Source: Amoebidium appalachense (lineage: Eukaryota > Ichthyosporea). Taken from it: DNA of 64,000 nucleotides. The notes under the pieces were generated by a model that searched no databases, was not told where the DNA came from, and was given only the letters and a program-made list of their open reading frames with translations. The first letter of the stretch is position 1; the number at the start of each line of letters is the position of its first letter. Positions 38,101 to 50,441 of this stretch are shown piece after piece. The DNA lies in contig CAVNZM010000001.1 of the NCBI GenBank assembly GCA_963693365.1, forward strand, positions 8,618,001-8,682,000. The letters are read 5' to 3'. The translations under genes and the position numbers were made by a program.

Positions 38101-38941
38101 GTTAAAGGAACGAGTGAAGGAGGCGGAGAAAATGGCGGCGGAACGCGCGGCGGAGGTCGGGAGGTTGGAGGGTGAGGTGGAGGGGTTAGGACAGAGGGAG
38201 CAGGTGGCGGCAACACAGGTGGATGAGTTGAAGGGATTGGTGGCTAGGTTGGAAGAGGAACTGGGTGTGAGCAGAGACCAGGTGTGTGTACGTGCACGTG
38301 TGTGTATGTGGGGGGGGGGGGGGGGGGGGGGGGGAGAAGGGATTAGGGGGGGGGGGGGGGGGAAGGGTCGGGGGCAAGGGGTAAGGGAAGGGGGGGGGGG
38401 GGGGATACGGTAGGGTTGGGGCCGAATGGGGCATTGGGGGAGGGGGAAGGGGAGGGGAGGGAGGGGGAGGGGGATGTACGTGTTTGTATGATTGTGTGCT
38501 TGTCTTTTGGTATGTGTGTGTGTGGAAAGAAGGGGTGGAGGGGGGGGGGGGGGGGGAGGGGGGGGGGGGAGGGGATCGTGGGTATGAGTGTGGGAATGGG
38601 GGAGATTGTTGTGGGCAAATGAGGAAGCTTATGACTATCTATACGAATGGATGGATTTTTGGCTGCAATGGGTGTGGTAGTAAGATGTGATGGAGGGGGA
38701 GAGGGTGGGGGAGCGTTATTGCAGGGAGGAGGGGGTGTTAGAGCAGGGGGGGGGGGGGGGGGGGGGGGGGGGGGAGGGGGGGAGCAGAGAGTAAAGTACA
38801 TTTCACTTCATGAGTAGGGCTGCAGTTTATCCCTTTTTAACCGTCGATGGAGCTCATGTGAGCATGGTTTACAGGCTCGATTGTGATGCTCGCTGGAAGA
38901 GTACCTTCTCCACCCCCCCCCCCCACCCCCCCCCTCCCCCC

Positions 38942-38991
<50 letters not shown>

Positions 38992-40563
38992 TACACCAAC
39001 CCACACACCAACCCACACACCAACCCACACACCAACCCACACACCAACACACCAACCACCACCACCACCTGGGCAAAAAAAAAAACCAATAAAGGAAGTA
39101 GCTCGACATTTGTAAACAAAAAAATAACCACAATGACTACTAACACACCTGTGTGATTTCAGGAGGAGTCTGATCGTGAGCGTGCAACCAGCAACGAGCA
39201 GAGGGCCAGCCAGGCCGAGGCCCAGCTTCAGACAGCCACCGCCACTTTAACCCAGCTGCAAACAGACCTGCAGTCAGCCAACAACAACTTAACCCAATTA
39301 CAGGCAGACCTGCATGCTGCACGTGAGGGGGAGGCACGTGCACAGGCGGAGGCGGATGCGGCTCGGCAACAGGCGGCAGAGGCACAGGCACAGCTGCAGG
39401 CGGCAGAGGGCACGGTGGAGGGAATACGGGCAGAGGTGGCTGGGCTGCAGGCGGAGGTGAAAGGGCAGAGAGAGAGGGCGGAGGGGTTGGAGGGGGTGCT
39501 GGAGAGGGCACGGGCAGACACGGAAGAGGCGAGGGAGAGGCTGAGGGAGGCGGAGGCGGAGAGAGACACAATGAGTAAACGGTGGGAGGGGGAGGGGGCT
39601 GAACTACAGGCAGAGTTGGAGTCGGCGAGGGCGGAGAGAGAGCAGGTTGCTGGAAGGTACGAGAAGGAACTAGAAAAGGCAAGGGAGGACGCGAAAAACA
39701 ACGCAAACACCGTGACAGAGTTGGAAAAATTGCTGGAAAACGAGGAGAAGAGACGTGCGCACGCAGAAAAGACGGTTGAAAAATTGGAAAAGATGGCGAG
39801 GGTAGCGGAGGAAACGGAGCAACTTCTTAGGACGGAACTGCAAACGGCGCAAAATGACGTTTCGGCATTGGAAAAGAGGATACAGGAAGCGAACGAACGG
39901 GTTTCGTCGGCGGAAAAGGCGAGAGCAGAGGCGGAGGAGAAAGCGCAGGAGTTTCAAAGGATGGCGTTTGAACTCGAACAGGCGATGACGCAGGCGTCTG
40001 ACAAGGCGCAAATTGCCGAAAAACGGGTGGAGGATTTGGAAAAAACGGTTGAGAAAGAGAAGGAGGCCGGGCAGAGGTTAAGGTTGGAGGTTGGTGGGCA
40101 CACGGCGGCAATGACGCAGCTTCAAACCGCGTTGGAAAGGGCGCAGGAAGAGAAACACCAGTGGGAAATGCGTGTGGGTGAGTTTGAACAACACGTTACA
40201 CAGGCAAACCAGAGAACGCAACAGGAAAGAACGCGGGCGGAGGAGGCGGAAAGGTTAGCGGAGGAGAGGGATAGAGATGTGGCGAGGTTACAGGGAGAGT
40301 TGGCGTCTGCAAGGGAGACGGAAAAACAGTTACAGGGGAAGGTGGAGGAGGGGGTGGCGCTGGCGGCGAGGTTGGAGGGGGCGAACAAGGAGATTGGACA
40401 GCTGAAGCAACAGGTGGGTGTGGGTTTAATTTATATGATTAAAATGTTAGTAGGGAAGAAAGGAAAAGGGGTGATGGGTTGAAAGGAATGTTGGGGACGT
40501 TGTTTAGATTATCAGATTCGTGTGGGTTTATATTGTTTAGGTGTGTGTGTTTTTTTTTTGTTT

Positions 40564-40629
<66 letters not shown>

Positions 40630-41115
40630 TGGAGGTTGGAGGGGGCGAACAAGGAGATTAGCCAGCTGAAGCAACAGGTGGGTGTGGGTTTTATTTAATG
40701 ATTAACATGTTATAAGGAAATTGGGGTGATGGCTTAAAGAGGAATAGGGTGGGTTTTGTAAGTTGATAGGAAACGGGTGTAATGGATTGGATGGAATGTT
40801 GGAATATTGGTTGCATTTATCAAATTCGTATAGCCCATATTTTCTTTGGGTTATCTTTATTGTGTTTGTGGACATGTCAAAATGATTCACTTCCGGGCTG
40901 GCGTTGAGGTTCACTCTATTGCATATGAACATCCTCCTAATCCCTTGCGCGTCCCACGTCCATGGATTGGGTGTACCCACACACACGCACACGCACACGC
41001 ACACGCACACGCACACACACACGCACACATACACACACAGACACACATGCACACGCACGCACGCACGCACACCCTCTACCCTTCCCTCCGCCCTCCCCCC
41101 ACCCCTCCCCCTCCC

Positions 41116-41160
<45 letters not shown>

Positions 41161-41545
41161 ACACACACACGTACACGCACACGCACACGTACACGTACAC
41201 ACGTACAGATCTCTGTGCTCCAGCAGCAGAACCAGGAGCAGATGCAGGTGCAGCTACGGGATGCACGTGAGAGACAGGACATGGCTGACAGGCTGGGGGC
41301 AGTGCAGAGAGAGTTGGAGGAGATACGCGCACAGATGGAGGCGGAGAGGTGGGGAGAACACGTGCAGAATACATACATACACACACATGCACAACACACA
41401 CACACACACACACATGCACAACACACACACACACACACACACACACACTGGCACATGAACACGTTGACGAGTAGAGTTTAGGCACGACCACACACACGTT
41501 CAAGGACGTACACACCCACACAAAGTTTAAGCACGTGCACATGTG

Positions 41546-41606
<61 letters not shown>

Positions 41607-41635
41607 CACACACACAAAACACACACACACACGCG

Positions 41636-41667
<32 letters not shown>

Positions 41668-42320
41668 CACACACACACATCACACACACACACACACCAT
41701 CTCGTTTCTCACATTTATCGCACTGCGGCACCAAACACATACCAAACACACATCAGCAGTGTTCACACACCCGAACATGGAGTATTCAACACCACATGGA
41801 TATTTCAGTTCTGTTATCCTTGCCAATGTGATGTTTTGAAGTTCCCCTCACGCGTGTCCCAGAGCCGTTTGCATTGGGATTATCCTTTCATTTTCCTGTG
41901 GTGCATGTGTGTTACACTGACATAGTTGCACCGTTTCAATGCTGTGTTTCAATCCTTTGGCACCTCCAACTGAACGATTTGAAACTCCATCACTGATCAC
42001 TTTTTCTTTTCCTTTCTCTCTCTTCTTTTTTTTTTTCCTTATTATTATTATTTATTTATTTTGGTTTTCAGGTTACAACATGCGCAGGAAACCGAGAGCC
42101 TGCGCACTTCACACAAACAGGAGATGGACGCACAGGTGCAGCAGGCACAGGCACACACGGCGCAGCAGCTCAAAGAGGCACAGGTATGTGTGTGTGTTGG
42201 GGGAGGGGAGGGGGGCAAGGGGGGGGGGGGAAGAGGGTAGTGTTGGCGGGTGTGGGGGTGTGGGTGGGTGTTTGTGTGTTCGTGTGGGGTGGGTGGGTGA
42301 ATGGGTGGGTGGGTGGGTGT

Positions 42321-42351
<31 letters not shown>

Positions 42352-42568
42352 CATGTGCATGTATAGCTATGCTTGTGCATATAGCCCATCTTATGTTTGG
42401 GGGGGGGGGGGGGGGGGAGGGGGGGGGGGGTTAGTTCCGGGTTGGGTGGGTGTTTTTGTGGACGCAATAAAGTTGTTAAGAACTGGGTCTGAGCAATGAC
42501 GTGGATTTGGAGGTGGCGATTCTGGGAACGACGGACGGGGAGGTGCTGTGGGTGTGGGTGGGCATATT

Positions 42569-42617
<49 letters not shown>

Positions 42618-43536
42618 TCCCCTCCTTTTACATTCCAATCTTGCTTCTGTTTTTAATTTATTTATTTGTTTATTTGTTTGTTTATTTACTTATTATCTCT
42701 TTTTTTTTTTTGCCTTTTGAACATACTTTGTATTCTTCAATTTTGCCGATGAGCAATTTTACCAACAATGTATGGTGTCGGTACACAGGAACATGCACAG
42801 GCACAGGCAGCTACCACAGAGGCCGGGCTGAGGGCGGAGGTTGAGCGGCTGGGCAGGGAGCTGGGTGAGGCAAAGGCCATAGTAGCTCAGCTGGACGAGA
42901 GGGTAAGGGCATGTGTGTACGTGCACAAAGACATGCACGTACACAGAGGCATGCATGTACACTCCTGCATACGGGCATCCGTGTGCATGCACGTGTGTAC
43001 ATGCATGCCTCTTCACACAGGTTTTCATGCTGCATGCGAGTAGAATGGGAGTCGGGGATGGCTGTAACTGCAAATGTAAAAAGAATGGGATGTATGCATT
43101 CTGTGACATGTACACGTGCATGTGACACACTAAACTTGCAAGTGTGCATCTTAAGATGTGCAAGTGCATGGAAGAAGCATAATGTATCATCTGTCCATCT
43201 GCAGTGAATACTTGTGAAGACTTGCCCACATGCCTGTAAACATTTCATAGTGCACGGCCAAGGATCCTCCTATCTACACATGGGTGGGCACACACACGAA
43301 CACGTCCACATGCGCGCGCGCGTGCGCGCCCGCACACACACACACACACCCACACACATACACACGCACGCGCGTGATGCAAAAGAAGGTATGTGCTCTT
43401 CTTCTTACTGTGCACTGTATGGATGCAGGTGCATGCGGCAGTCAAGGTCAAGACGGATGAACTCAAACACATTCATCGATTGGAGGCACGCAAGCTGGTT
43501 AGCCGGATAAGGGAACTGGAGCAGGTGTGTGTGTGT

Positions 43537-43567
<31 letters not shown>

Positions 43568-44308
43568 CGTGTTAAGGTGCGGGGGTAGGTGGGTGTGTGG
43601 GCGGGTGTGGGGGTGTTGGTGTGTGGGTGTGGGTGTGAGTGGGTGGGTTGGGTTGGGTTGTGGGTGTGTGGTGTGTGCACGGGTGTCTGTGTGCATGTGG
43701 CAGTGAGAGTGGTGGTGTGTGAGGATTTTTCTTTTTCTTCCTGAGGGGAAGGGGGGAGAAAGGGGGAGGGGGAGGTGGCGGGAAGGGGGGGGGGGGGGGG
43801 GGGGGGGGGGAAATGGTTGACGGGTAGACAGGTAGTGACCATGTGCACAACAGAGTGATGGGGGCATGCTTGAGGAGGGCCAGTTTGTGTATCTGCGCAA
43901 CGTCATCCTGCAATACATGATGGGCACACAGAGAAAGGTACACCCCTTCTTCCCCCTTCCCCCCTGATGATGGGTTCTGTTCAAGTGTCTTCTGCCTTCA
44001 CTCTTGAATTGCTTGATTTTGGGTTTCCCGCTTTTGTGACACTTTGTTGTTGCTCTTTGTTGTCTCCTCCATATTTCCAACCCTCTAACGCATACATCTC
44101 CCCCCCCCCCCCCCCCCTCTCCCCCCCCCCCCCCCCCCCCCCCCCCCTCCCCCCCCGGTTCCACGCCCCGGGTGTGTGATGCATGTGTGTGTGTGCGTGC
44201 GTGAGTGCGTGCGTGGATGTGTGTGTTCATGCGCGTCTGTGTGTGTGTGTGTGTGTGTGCACTGAGATTCCTTCTGGTGTCGTAGACTTACTGTGGAGGG
44301 GGAAGGTT

Positions 44309-44361
<53 letters not shown>

Positions 44362-44645
44362 GGGACAGGGACATACAGCTTCACTTTCTGCCGCCTTAAA
44401 TTTTTTTTTTTTTTTTTTTTTTTTAAGGGGAAAGCGGGATGAAGGAGTATAAAAAGAAATGTTTTTTTTTTTTTTTTTTTTTTTTTTTTTGGTGGGGGGG
44501 GGCGGGGGGTGGGGGGGGGGAACAGGGACATACAGCTTCACTTTCTGCCGCCTTAAATTTTTTTTTTTTTTTTTTTTTTTAAGGGGAAAGCGGGATGAAG
44601 GAGTATAAAAAGAAATGTTTTTTTTTTTTTTTTTTTTTTTTTGGT

Positions 44646-44690
<45 letters not shown>

Positions 44691-44799
44691 GCGGCTGACA
44701 ATATTGTTGTGTGCGCAGCAATTGGTGCCGGTGATAGCGACGATACTGGACTTTACGGAGAAGGAGAAACAGGCCGTCATGGCTAGAGCCACGGTATAG
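26777..44799 (+). CDS. GRIP-domain golgin (golgin-245/GOLGA4-like), 18 exons
   Basis: Trans-Golgi coiled-coil tether recruited by Arl1. Exons: 26777-26809, 27774-27872, 28191-28319, 29686-29805, 30098-30305, 31019-31116, 31884-31964, 32674-32763, 33448-33531, 34676-34828, 35624-38281, 39163-40413, 41209-41348, 42072-42183, 42789-42902, 43429-43524, 43854-43937, 44719-44799. Phases agree throughout and give about 1876 residues. The N-terminus [11 protein letters not shown] matches the start of golgin-245. Nearly all the rest is heptad coiled coil, broken by a Pro/Ser linker near 22-44 and a Lys-rich then Thr/Pro linker in exon 11. The C-terminal 50 residues are a GRIP domain: [14 protein letters not shown] (Y1835 fits the Arl1-contact tyrosine) and [16 protein letters not shown]. 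Exon 18 ends ATV-stop; GTATAG at the stop could be a donor, so a longer C-terminus is possible. Exons 10 and 12 have edge copies in the following introns. Confidence 0.88.
29893..30060 (+). mobile_element. SINE-like repeat, diverged partial copy D
   Basis: Lies in golgin intron 4. It shares GGTCGAAACTC, TGAGGATGGGCTCTGCTTAT, a run of weaker matches and the CGCATTCAAACCCC end with the other copies, but is clearly more diverged and lacks the 5' stem of the tRNA-like segment. Confidence 0.55.
33656..33703. repeat. (TTTG)n microsatellite
   Basis: About eleven TTTG tetramers ending in a T-run and G-run, in golgin intron 9. Confidence 0.95.
33895..34114 (+). mobile_element. SINE-like repeat, partial copy B (3' half)
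   Basis: Starts at CTGCTGTCTGAG directly after a C-run and runs through the tRNA-like segment (33899-33949) to the C-rich end at 34108-34114. As far as I can read, it is identical over about 219 bp to 34345-34563 in copy C. Together they form a 450-bp tandem duplication. Confidence 0.7.
34153..34573 (+). mobile_element. SINE-like repeat, full copy C
   Basis: Matches copy A (12965-13402) over its length, including TTACTTCCATGCAACCGGGC in the 5' half and the tRNA-like segment at 34349-34399. It ends in a C-run at 34558-34570. It lies in golgin intron 9, about 100 bp before exon 10. Confidence 0.7.
34762..35335 (+). repeat. Three copies of the 3' edge of golgin exon 10
   Basis: The last 60-odd bases of exon 10 plus the first part of the intron recur at about 34975-35075 and 35235-35335. 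All end AAGGTGGCTGTGTTGCAGAAG. Copy 2 keeps the GTATGAGT donor but has a frame-breaking indel. Copy 3 keeps the frame ([15 protein letters not shown]) but its donor GT has become AC. G-run or GT/GA-rich DNA separates the copies. Confidence 0.85.
36650..37018 (+). repeat. Coding duplication, copy in golgin exon 11
   Basis: About 369 bp that recur at 39243-39611 in exon 12 with only scattered changes. The copy encodes [32 protein letters not shown] and [11 protein letters not shown]. Identity is high enough to be a recent or gene-converted intragenic duplication. Confidence 0.85.
39243..39611 (+). repeat. Coding duplication, copy in golgin exon 12
   Basis: Partner of 36650-37018. The frame is kept in both, so each adds about 123 residues of coiled coil to the protein. 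Confidence 0.85.
40633..40721 (+). repeat. Extra copy of the 3' edge of golgin exon 12
   Basis: Repeats 40369-40460 (last 45 bases of exon 12 and about 40 of intron) after a T-run/G-run. The peptide [14 protein letters not shown] and the donor CAG|gtgggtgtggg are both retained. Confidence 0.85.
42572..42616. repeat. T homopolymer, about 45 bases
   Basis: Uninterrupted T-run in golgin intron 14, followed by T-rich DNA with TTTA/TTTG units to about 42711. Confidence 0.95.
44365..44650 (+). repeat. 157-bp tandem duplication in the last golgin intron
   Basis: The unit ACAGGGACATACAGC ... T-run ... AAGGGGAAAGCGGGATGAAG ... T-run ... G-run occurs at 44365 and again at 44522, almost unchanged. Confidence 0.85.
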
Positions 44800-45716
44800 C
44801 ACAGTAGTTTCTGCGTGCACGTGCACACACACACACACACACATGCACGCACACACACACACATGCACGCACACACGCACACACACACGCACACGCATAC
44901 ACACATACATGTGTGTGTGTGTGTACGCCACGCCTACACCCCTGTACACAAAGAAGTGCACACACACACCAACGCACGTGTGCACATGCCCTTGAGCACA
45001 TGCGGACTTCGGCATGTGTGGTCGCTTAGACAACGTATTTTGCTGATGATATGAATGAAAACTGATAGTATGTAGATAGATTCAACTCGGTTTGTTTGTA
45101 ACATTTCATATGGCCTTTAGTCTTGTTTGAATGTGTTTCGTTCATTGAGATGGGCCTCTGCGGATCCTGGGCCCCGTCTACTAATATAGGCTCTTCTGTG
45201 CACCTCCTTAAGGCCGATTGTACATGTACATATTAAGATACATAAGATTTCCTCGTCATTTTTTTGGAACATATTCAATTCATTAGGTGTACATATATTG
45301 GTATTGTTTGGGTTTATGGGGGTATTTTAAATTTTTTGCTATCGAATCAAAAGATACAGAGTGTACCTTGCCGCCTGCCTTTTTTTGCCTTTAATAATTT
45401 ATATATTCACCAATCGATTTTAGTGTCGTGCACATCTATCCCGGGCCGGGTAGATCTGCCGAATGTTGTATCCAATAAAAATGACAATTCTATTAGTGCT
45501 GACCCAATATGGAGTCAGTGGCAATGGTCACCCATATGGCTTATATGAGTCCCGAGGAGTTGCTTAGGCCCGTATGTCTAAGCATGTGTACTTTCTTTTT
45601 TAGGCCTGAAGGCAGGCTAAGAGTTCAAATATTATTAACACCTTTGCCGACCTAGGAGCTGTTGAACCCCTTCCCCTCCCCCCTCCCCCCCCCTTCCCCC
45701 CTGCCCACCCCCCCCA

Positions 45717-45788
<72 letters not shown>

Positions 45789-46634
45789 ATGTACACACAC
45801 ACACACAATGACGTTGCGGACACACACCTGCGGACACGCACGTCACACACCATCACCGCCACGGTTACCACAAGTACACACAACTACTAGTGTCACGGAC
45901 ACAGGTGCACCATGTCATGTCGATATCAACGCAATTCAGTTGCAGTCTCACAGACCGGTGTCACAATGTCACACACATACACACAGGTACATGTACCACG
46001 GTAACCCCAACCAGCGAGCCAACCAGCTCTGTCACCGAACATAGAGCTGCGTGCACACTGAACATTCATATTAAATTTTGCCCACGATGTCACACGAATC
46101 CATCCCCCCAATAGGGGTCTTGGATGATTGGTGATGATATGAGTCATCATTAGTCCAGTGTTTGTGTGTGTGTGTGTTGTACACACACACATTCTCTCTC
46201 TTTAGCCCTACCCCCACGGGCCTCTCTCTTCCCCGCCCTCCCCTCCCCACCTCTCGTTTCAAATGTGTGTTTGTGTGATATGTTTCTTGGGGCAAGGGCT
46301 GCTGAAAAGTCCACCATTGCACTTGGTATTTATTTCAACATCTCCCACACACTACATAATGCATCTAGAAGTCACACCCAGGATTCAGCACCCAGAATTT
46401 TCCATCTGAAAAGGAAAGCTGCAGCAAAAACGTGAATCCAGTCAACACAAACAGCAGATATGTGAATTATTGCGAGGAATCACTTCTTTTCTTAGCAGTC
46501 CATACGTAAAACGCAAAAACTTCCTGAAATTCTTTACACTTGAACCGTTGCTCTAAGATATTCGTACACGCTCAAACTTCATCCATCTTCTTTCGTTCTC
46601 TTTCATACCTTTACGTGATACATAGTTTCAATAC
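44800..46634. other. Convergent intergenic spacer (golgin / MTG2)
   Basis: Holds degenerate (CA)n at 44823-44905, unique AT-rich DNA from 45060 to 45600, a 54-base C-run (about 45721-45774) with flanking CA repeats, and unique DNA from 46300. No gene is recognised. Both genes must take their polyadenylation sites from here. Confidence 0.6.
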
Positions 46635-49600
46635 CTAGGATCCCCCCTGGCTCTTTATACTTTCCACCAATTTACGAATCATACTGGTGGCCTCGGAAAT
46701 GTTTCTCCGCTCCAGCGCAGAGACCCCGACCACAGGCAGGGGGGTTTTTGTTCTCAGAATATTCAAATTTTCCTCCGCCTCCGGTAAATCTATCTTGTTG
46801 GCCACCACGAGAGAAGGGCGCTTGGTCATTCCAGGAAGATACATATCCAGTTCATTTTGCAAATCTTTCAAATCGTCCCAAGGCGTGCGATGAATCCCCC
46901 TCAAAACCCCCAAATCACCTGAATTTCCATCATCCGCTTGCAAACTTTCGGAATTTTCCGCGGAATCCTCCGTGGCGAGGGGGGATGCAGCCGCATCCAC
47001 AACATACAGAAGCACCCTCGATCTTTCAATATGTCTCAAGAAACTGTGTCCGAGCCCCAAATTTCGATGACCCCCCCTAATCAAACCGGGAATATCCGCC
47101 AACGTAAGGCAATAGTGGTCGGGAAAATCCAGCACACCAAGGTGGGGGTTCAACGTAGTGAATGGATAATCGGCGATTGCGGGGTGTGCGTTTGTGACGG
47201 CGGCCAAAAAGCTCGATTTTCCAGCATTTGGAAGGCCCACCAACCCCACGTCTGCGATTGTCTTCAATTCCATCTCAAGGAAGCGTTCTTCCCCGGGTAG
47301 ACCTGGCGTAGCTCTGAAAAATGCCCCCCCCCCCAAATAGAAAGAAAAAGAAAAAAAAGGGAAAGGGCCGGGGGAGGGAGGGGAGAGGGGGGAAAGGGGG
47401 AGGTTAGAAGTTACAGTGTATGAAGTAAGGGCAGAGGGGGAGGGGGGGGGGGGAGGGGGGGGGCATGTGGATGAAATAATAGAATGGAAAGGGGTGGGCG
47501 GTCGGTCGGGTGGGTAGATGGTGGCAGAGGGAAGGGGCTTATGGATTTGTGGATAGATGAGGGGAAGAATAAAAGAGAAAGGGGGGGGGGGGGGTGGATG
47601 TGAGGAGAATCGGTTAGTTAGCCTGTTTGCGAGTCGGTACGGGCGTGTGTTTGAGGGGGGGAAGGGGGGGGGGGGGGGGGGGGGGGGGGGGAAGGGGGGG
47701 GAGGGAGCCGGGAGAGAGGGTGGCGAAGCAGGATAGGGGGGAGGAAGGGGATGGGGGGAGAAGGTGGGGGTCAAAATGTGTTGCAGAGTAATCACTACAC
47801 ATTCACGGCATGAAAACACAATGAAGACCTTGCAAAAAAGAGCACGCACATGGGTTTGTAGTGCGTGTCTGTATATGTCGGGTGTGTGTGTGTCTGGGGG
47901 CCCCGGGGGGGGGGGAATGAGTGAAGCAAATTAAGAAACGCCATCCTGGTTTGAAATTGGAACCAGAAATATGACAGCTGAATGATTTGTGCGAAATTGC
48001 ACTAAACCACACGGCTCTGTGTTGCCTCTAACCCACAACATGTTCCTGACTCTGCCGTCTCTCTGTCCATTTCCAACAAACACACAAAAAAAAATATAAA
48101 ATAATAACAAATGAATAAATAAATGAAAAATAATAATAAAAACACAACAGCTTGACCTTCACCAGCTGCCCCCCCCCTCCCCCCCCCCCCCCCCCCCCCC
48201 CAAACACACACACCCCACCCCACTTCTTCCGCCATCTGCCTCCCCCCCCCCCCCCCTCTTCCCCCCAACCACCCTACATGTCCACAAGACTATACACAGA
48301 AAGGACACCAAGCACACCTACCTCCCCCGCCCCCTCCTCTCTCTCTTTCCCCTCCCCTCCCTCATCCTCCCCCCCCCCATACACACACACACACACCCCT
48401 TCCCCCTCAAACAACCCCCCCCCCCCCCCCAAATACACACACACCTCCCCCCCTCAACCCCCCGCCGCCATACGCACACACACACACACACACCCTCAAG
48501 TCCCCCCCCTCCCCCCCTCCCCCCCCCCCCCCCCCCACACACACCCACACACCCACACACACCTTTTCGGTGCCGTGTCCAGCTTCGACTTGAAGTGGAG
48601 GTTACCCCACCCTCCCCTCCCCCCCTTTGCCACGGTGAACCTCTGTCCGTGTGACGTCATATCCACCACCACACCCCCCTCCCTCTCCCTCACCACCGTG
48701 CCCACGGGCACACGAATGTCTGTGTCTGCTCCCGCCCGCCCATGGCACGCTGCACCCTTGCCGTTCGACCCATCCTGTACACACCCGGATGTTAATTTTC
48801 AGGTATCTTTTCTATTCTTTCTTCTTTCTTTTTTTTCTTTCTTTTTTATTTTTTTTTCTTTGGGAGAGGGGGGGGGGAGGGGGGGGGGGGAAGAGGGGTT
48901 GGTGGAGAGTGGAAAGGGGAGAGCGGGGGAGGGGGGGGGGGGGGGAGATATGGGAATGTGGGAAGGAGAGAGTGAGGGAGGGAGCGGGGGGGGGGGGGGG
49001 GGGGGGGGGAAGCAAGAGAGAATAGTGTGAGTGTGAGTGTGAGTGAGTGTGAGTGTGAGTGTGAGTGTGAGTGTGAGTGTGCGTGTGTGTGTGTGTGCGT
49101 GTCTGCGAGTGCGTGAGTGTCTGCGAGTGCGCGTCCGCAAGCACATACATGTGTTAGTTGCTGTTATTTGGGAGAGAGGGTAGGGCGAGGGAGGGGGGGG
49201 GGGGGGGGGAGGGGGGGGGGGGGGGAGGGGGGGGAAGGAGTTAGCATATGTTATACAAGAGTATAAAGTACACACTTATAACGGACAACATAATGCAAAG
49301 TGCAAAGCATTTTCCCATCAAGAGTGCATGCGTCGGAGGGGGGCGGCTGGGGGGGAGGTGGGGAGAAGGGGGGGGGAGGGGGGGGAAGAGGGGGGGGGGG
49401 GGGGGGGGGGGGAACGGTTGACACGTACATGGCCCTTGTAGTGCCTCTCCACCCCTCTCAGACTAGACAGGCCTTCGTCCGCAACAAGAACAATAGACCC
49501 CCCTGTTCCCCCATTTCCCCCGTCCGGACCCCCCCTCGGCACGAATTTCTCCCGGCGGAAACTGAGACACCCATTACCGCCGTTGCCTGCCACAATCCGC

Positions 49601-50362
49601 ATCTGCAAGTAGTCTACAAACGATTTCCCCTGTGTTGTGGGAATTGGTCAGCGAGTCTGTTTTTTTTTTTTTTTTTTTTAAAGGTTGTATAGCCCGTTTA
49701 GGTTGTGTGGATGTGTGTGCCTACGGTAAATAAGGGGGCGGACAGGGAGAGGGGGAGTAGGGAGGGGAAGGGGGGAGGGGCGGGGTTGGGGGGGGAGGGG
49801 GGGGGGAAGGAGGGGCATTGGGACCATGAAAAAGAATAGAGATCATCTGCACGCACGAGCTCGAAGTGACTTAAACAAACCCAGGTCATTGAGCCATGAA
49901 CAACGGGAAAAGTGCAGTGTTCATGTTTGCAGTAGGGTGCTGATGGTGGGTGGACCTCCCCCGTTTTTTTTTTTTTTTTTTTTTTTTTTTTCCCTTTCAT
50001 TTTATTTTTTTCTTTGGGGGGGAGGGGGGGGGGGGGGGGGGGGGGGCGGATGTGATGAAGTAAGTAGGGAGTTGAAATGTAAGACGGAAAAAGAACTTTA
50101 AAAGCTCAGAAAAGAAGGTTACATACTGGATATAGATGGTGTTTATGGTGGTGGTAGTGTGGGGGTTCAGAGGAGGAAAGAGAAAGAAGCGAGAAGGCCA
50201 GTGTCGTGGCGTGGGGGGGGAACTGGGACGGGGTTGTGGGTGTGGGAAAAAGGAGGAGGAAGAGGGGGGGGGGGGGGGGTTGAGGGAGGGGGAGCTGATT
50301 GCTAAGAAAATATCATGTATACCTGGCGAGACGTCTGTTTGTGTGTGTCTGTGTGTGTGTGT

Positions 50363-50441
<79 letters not shown>

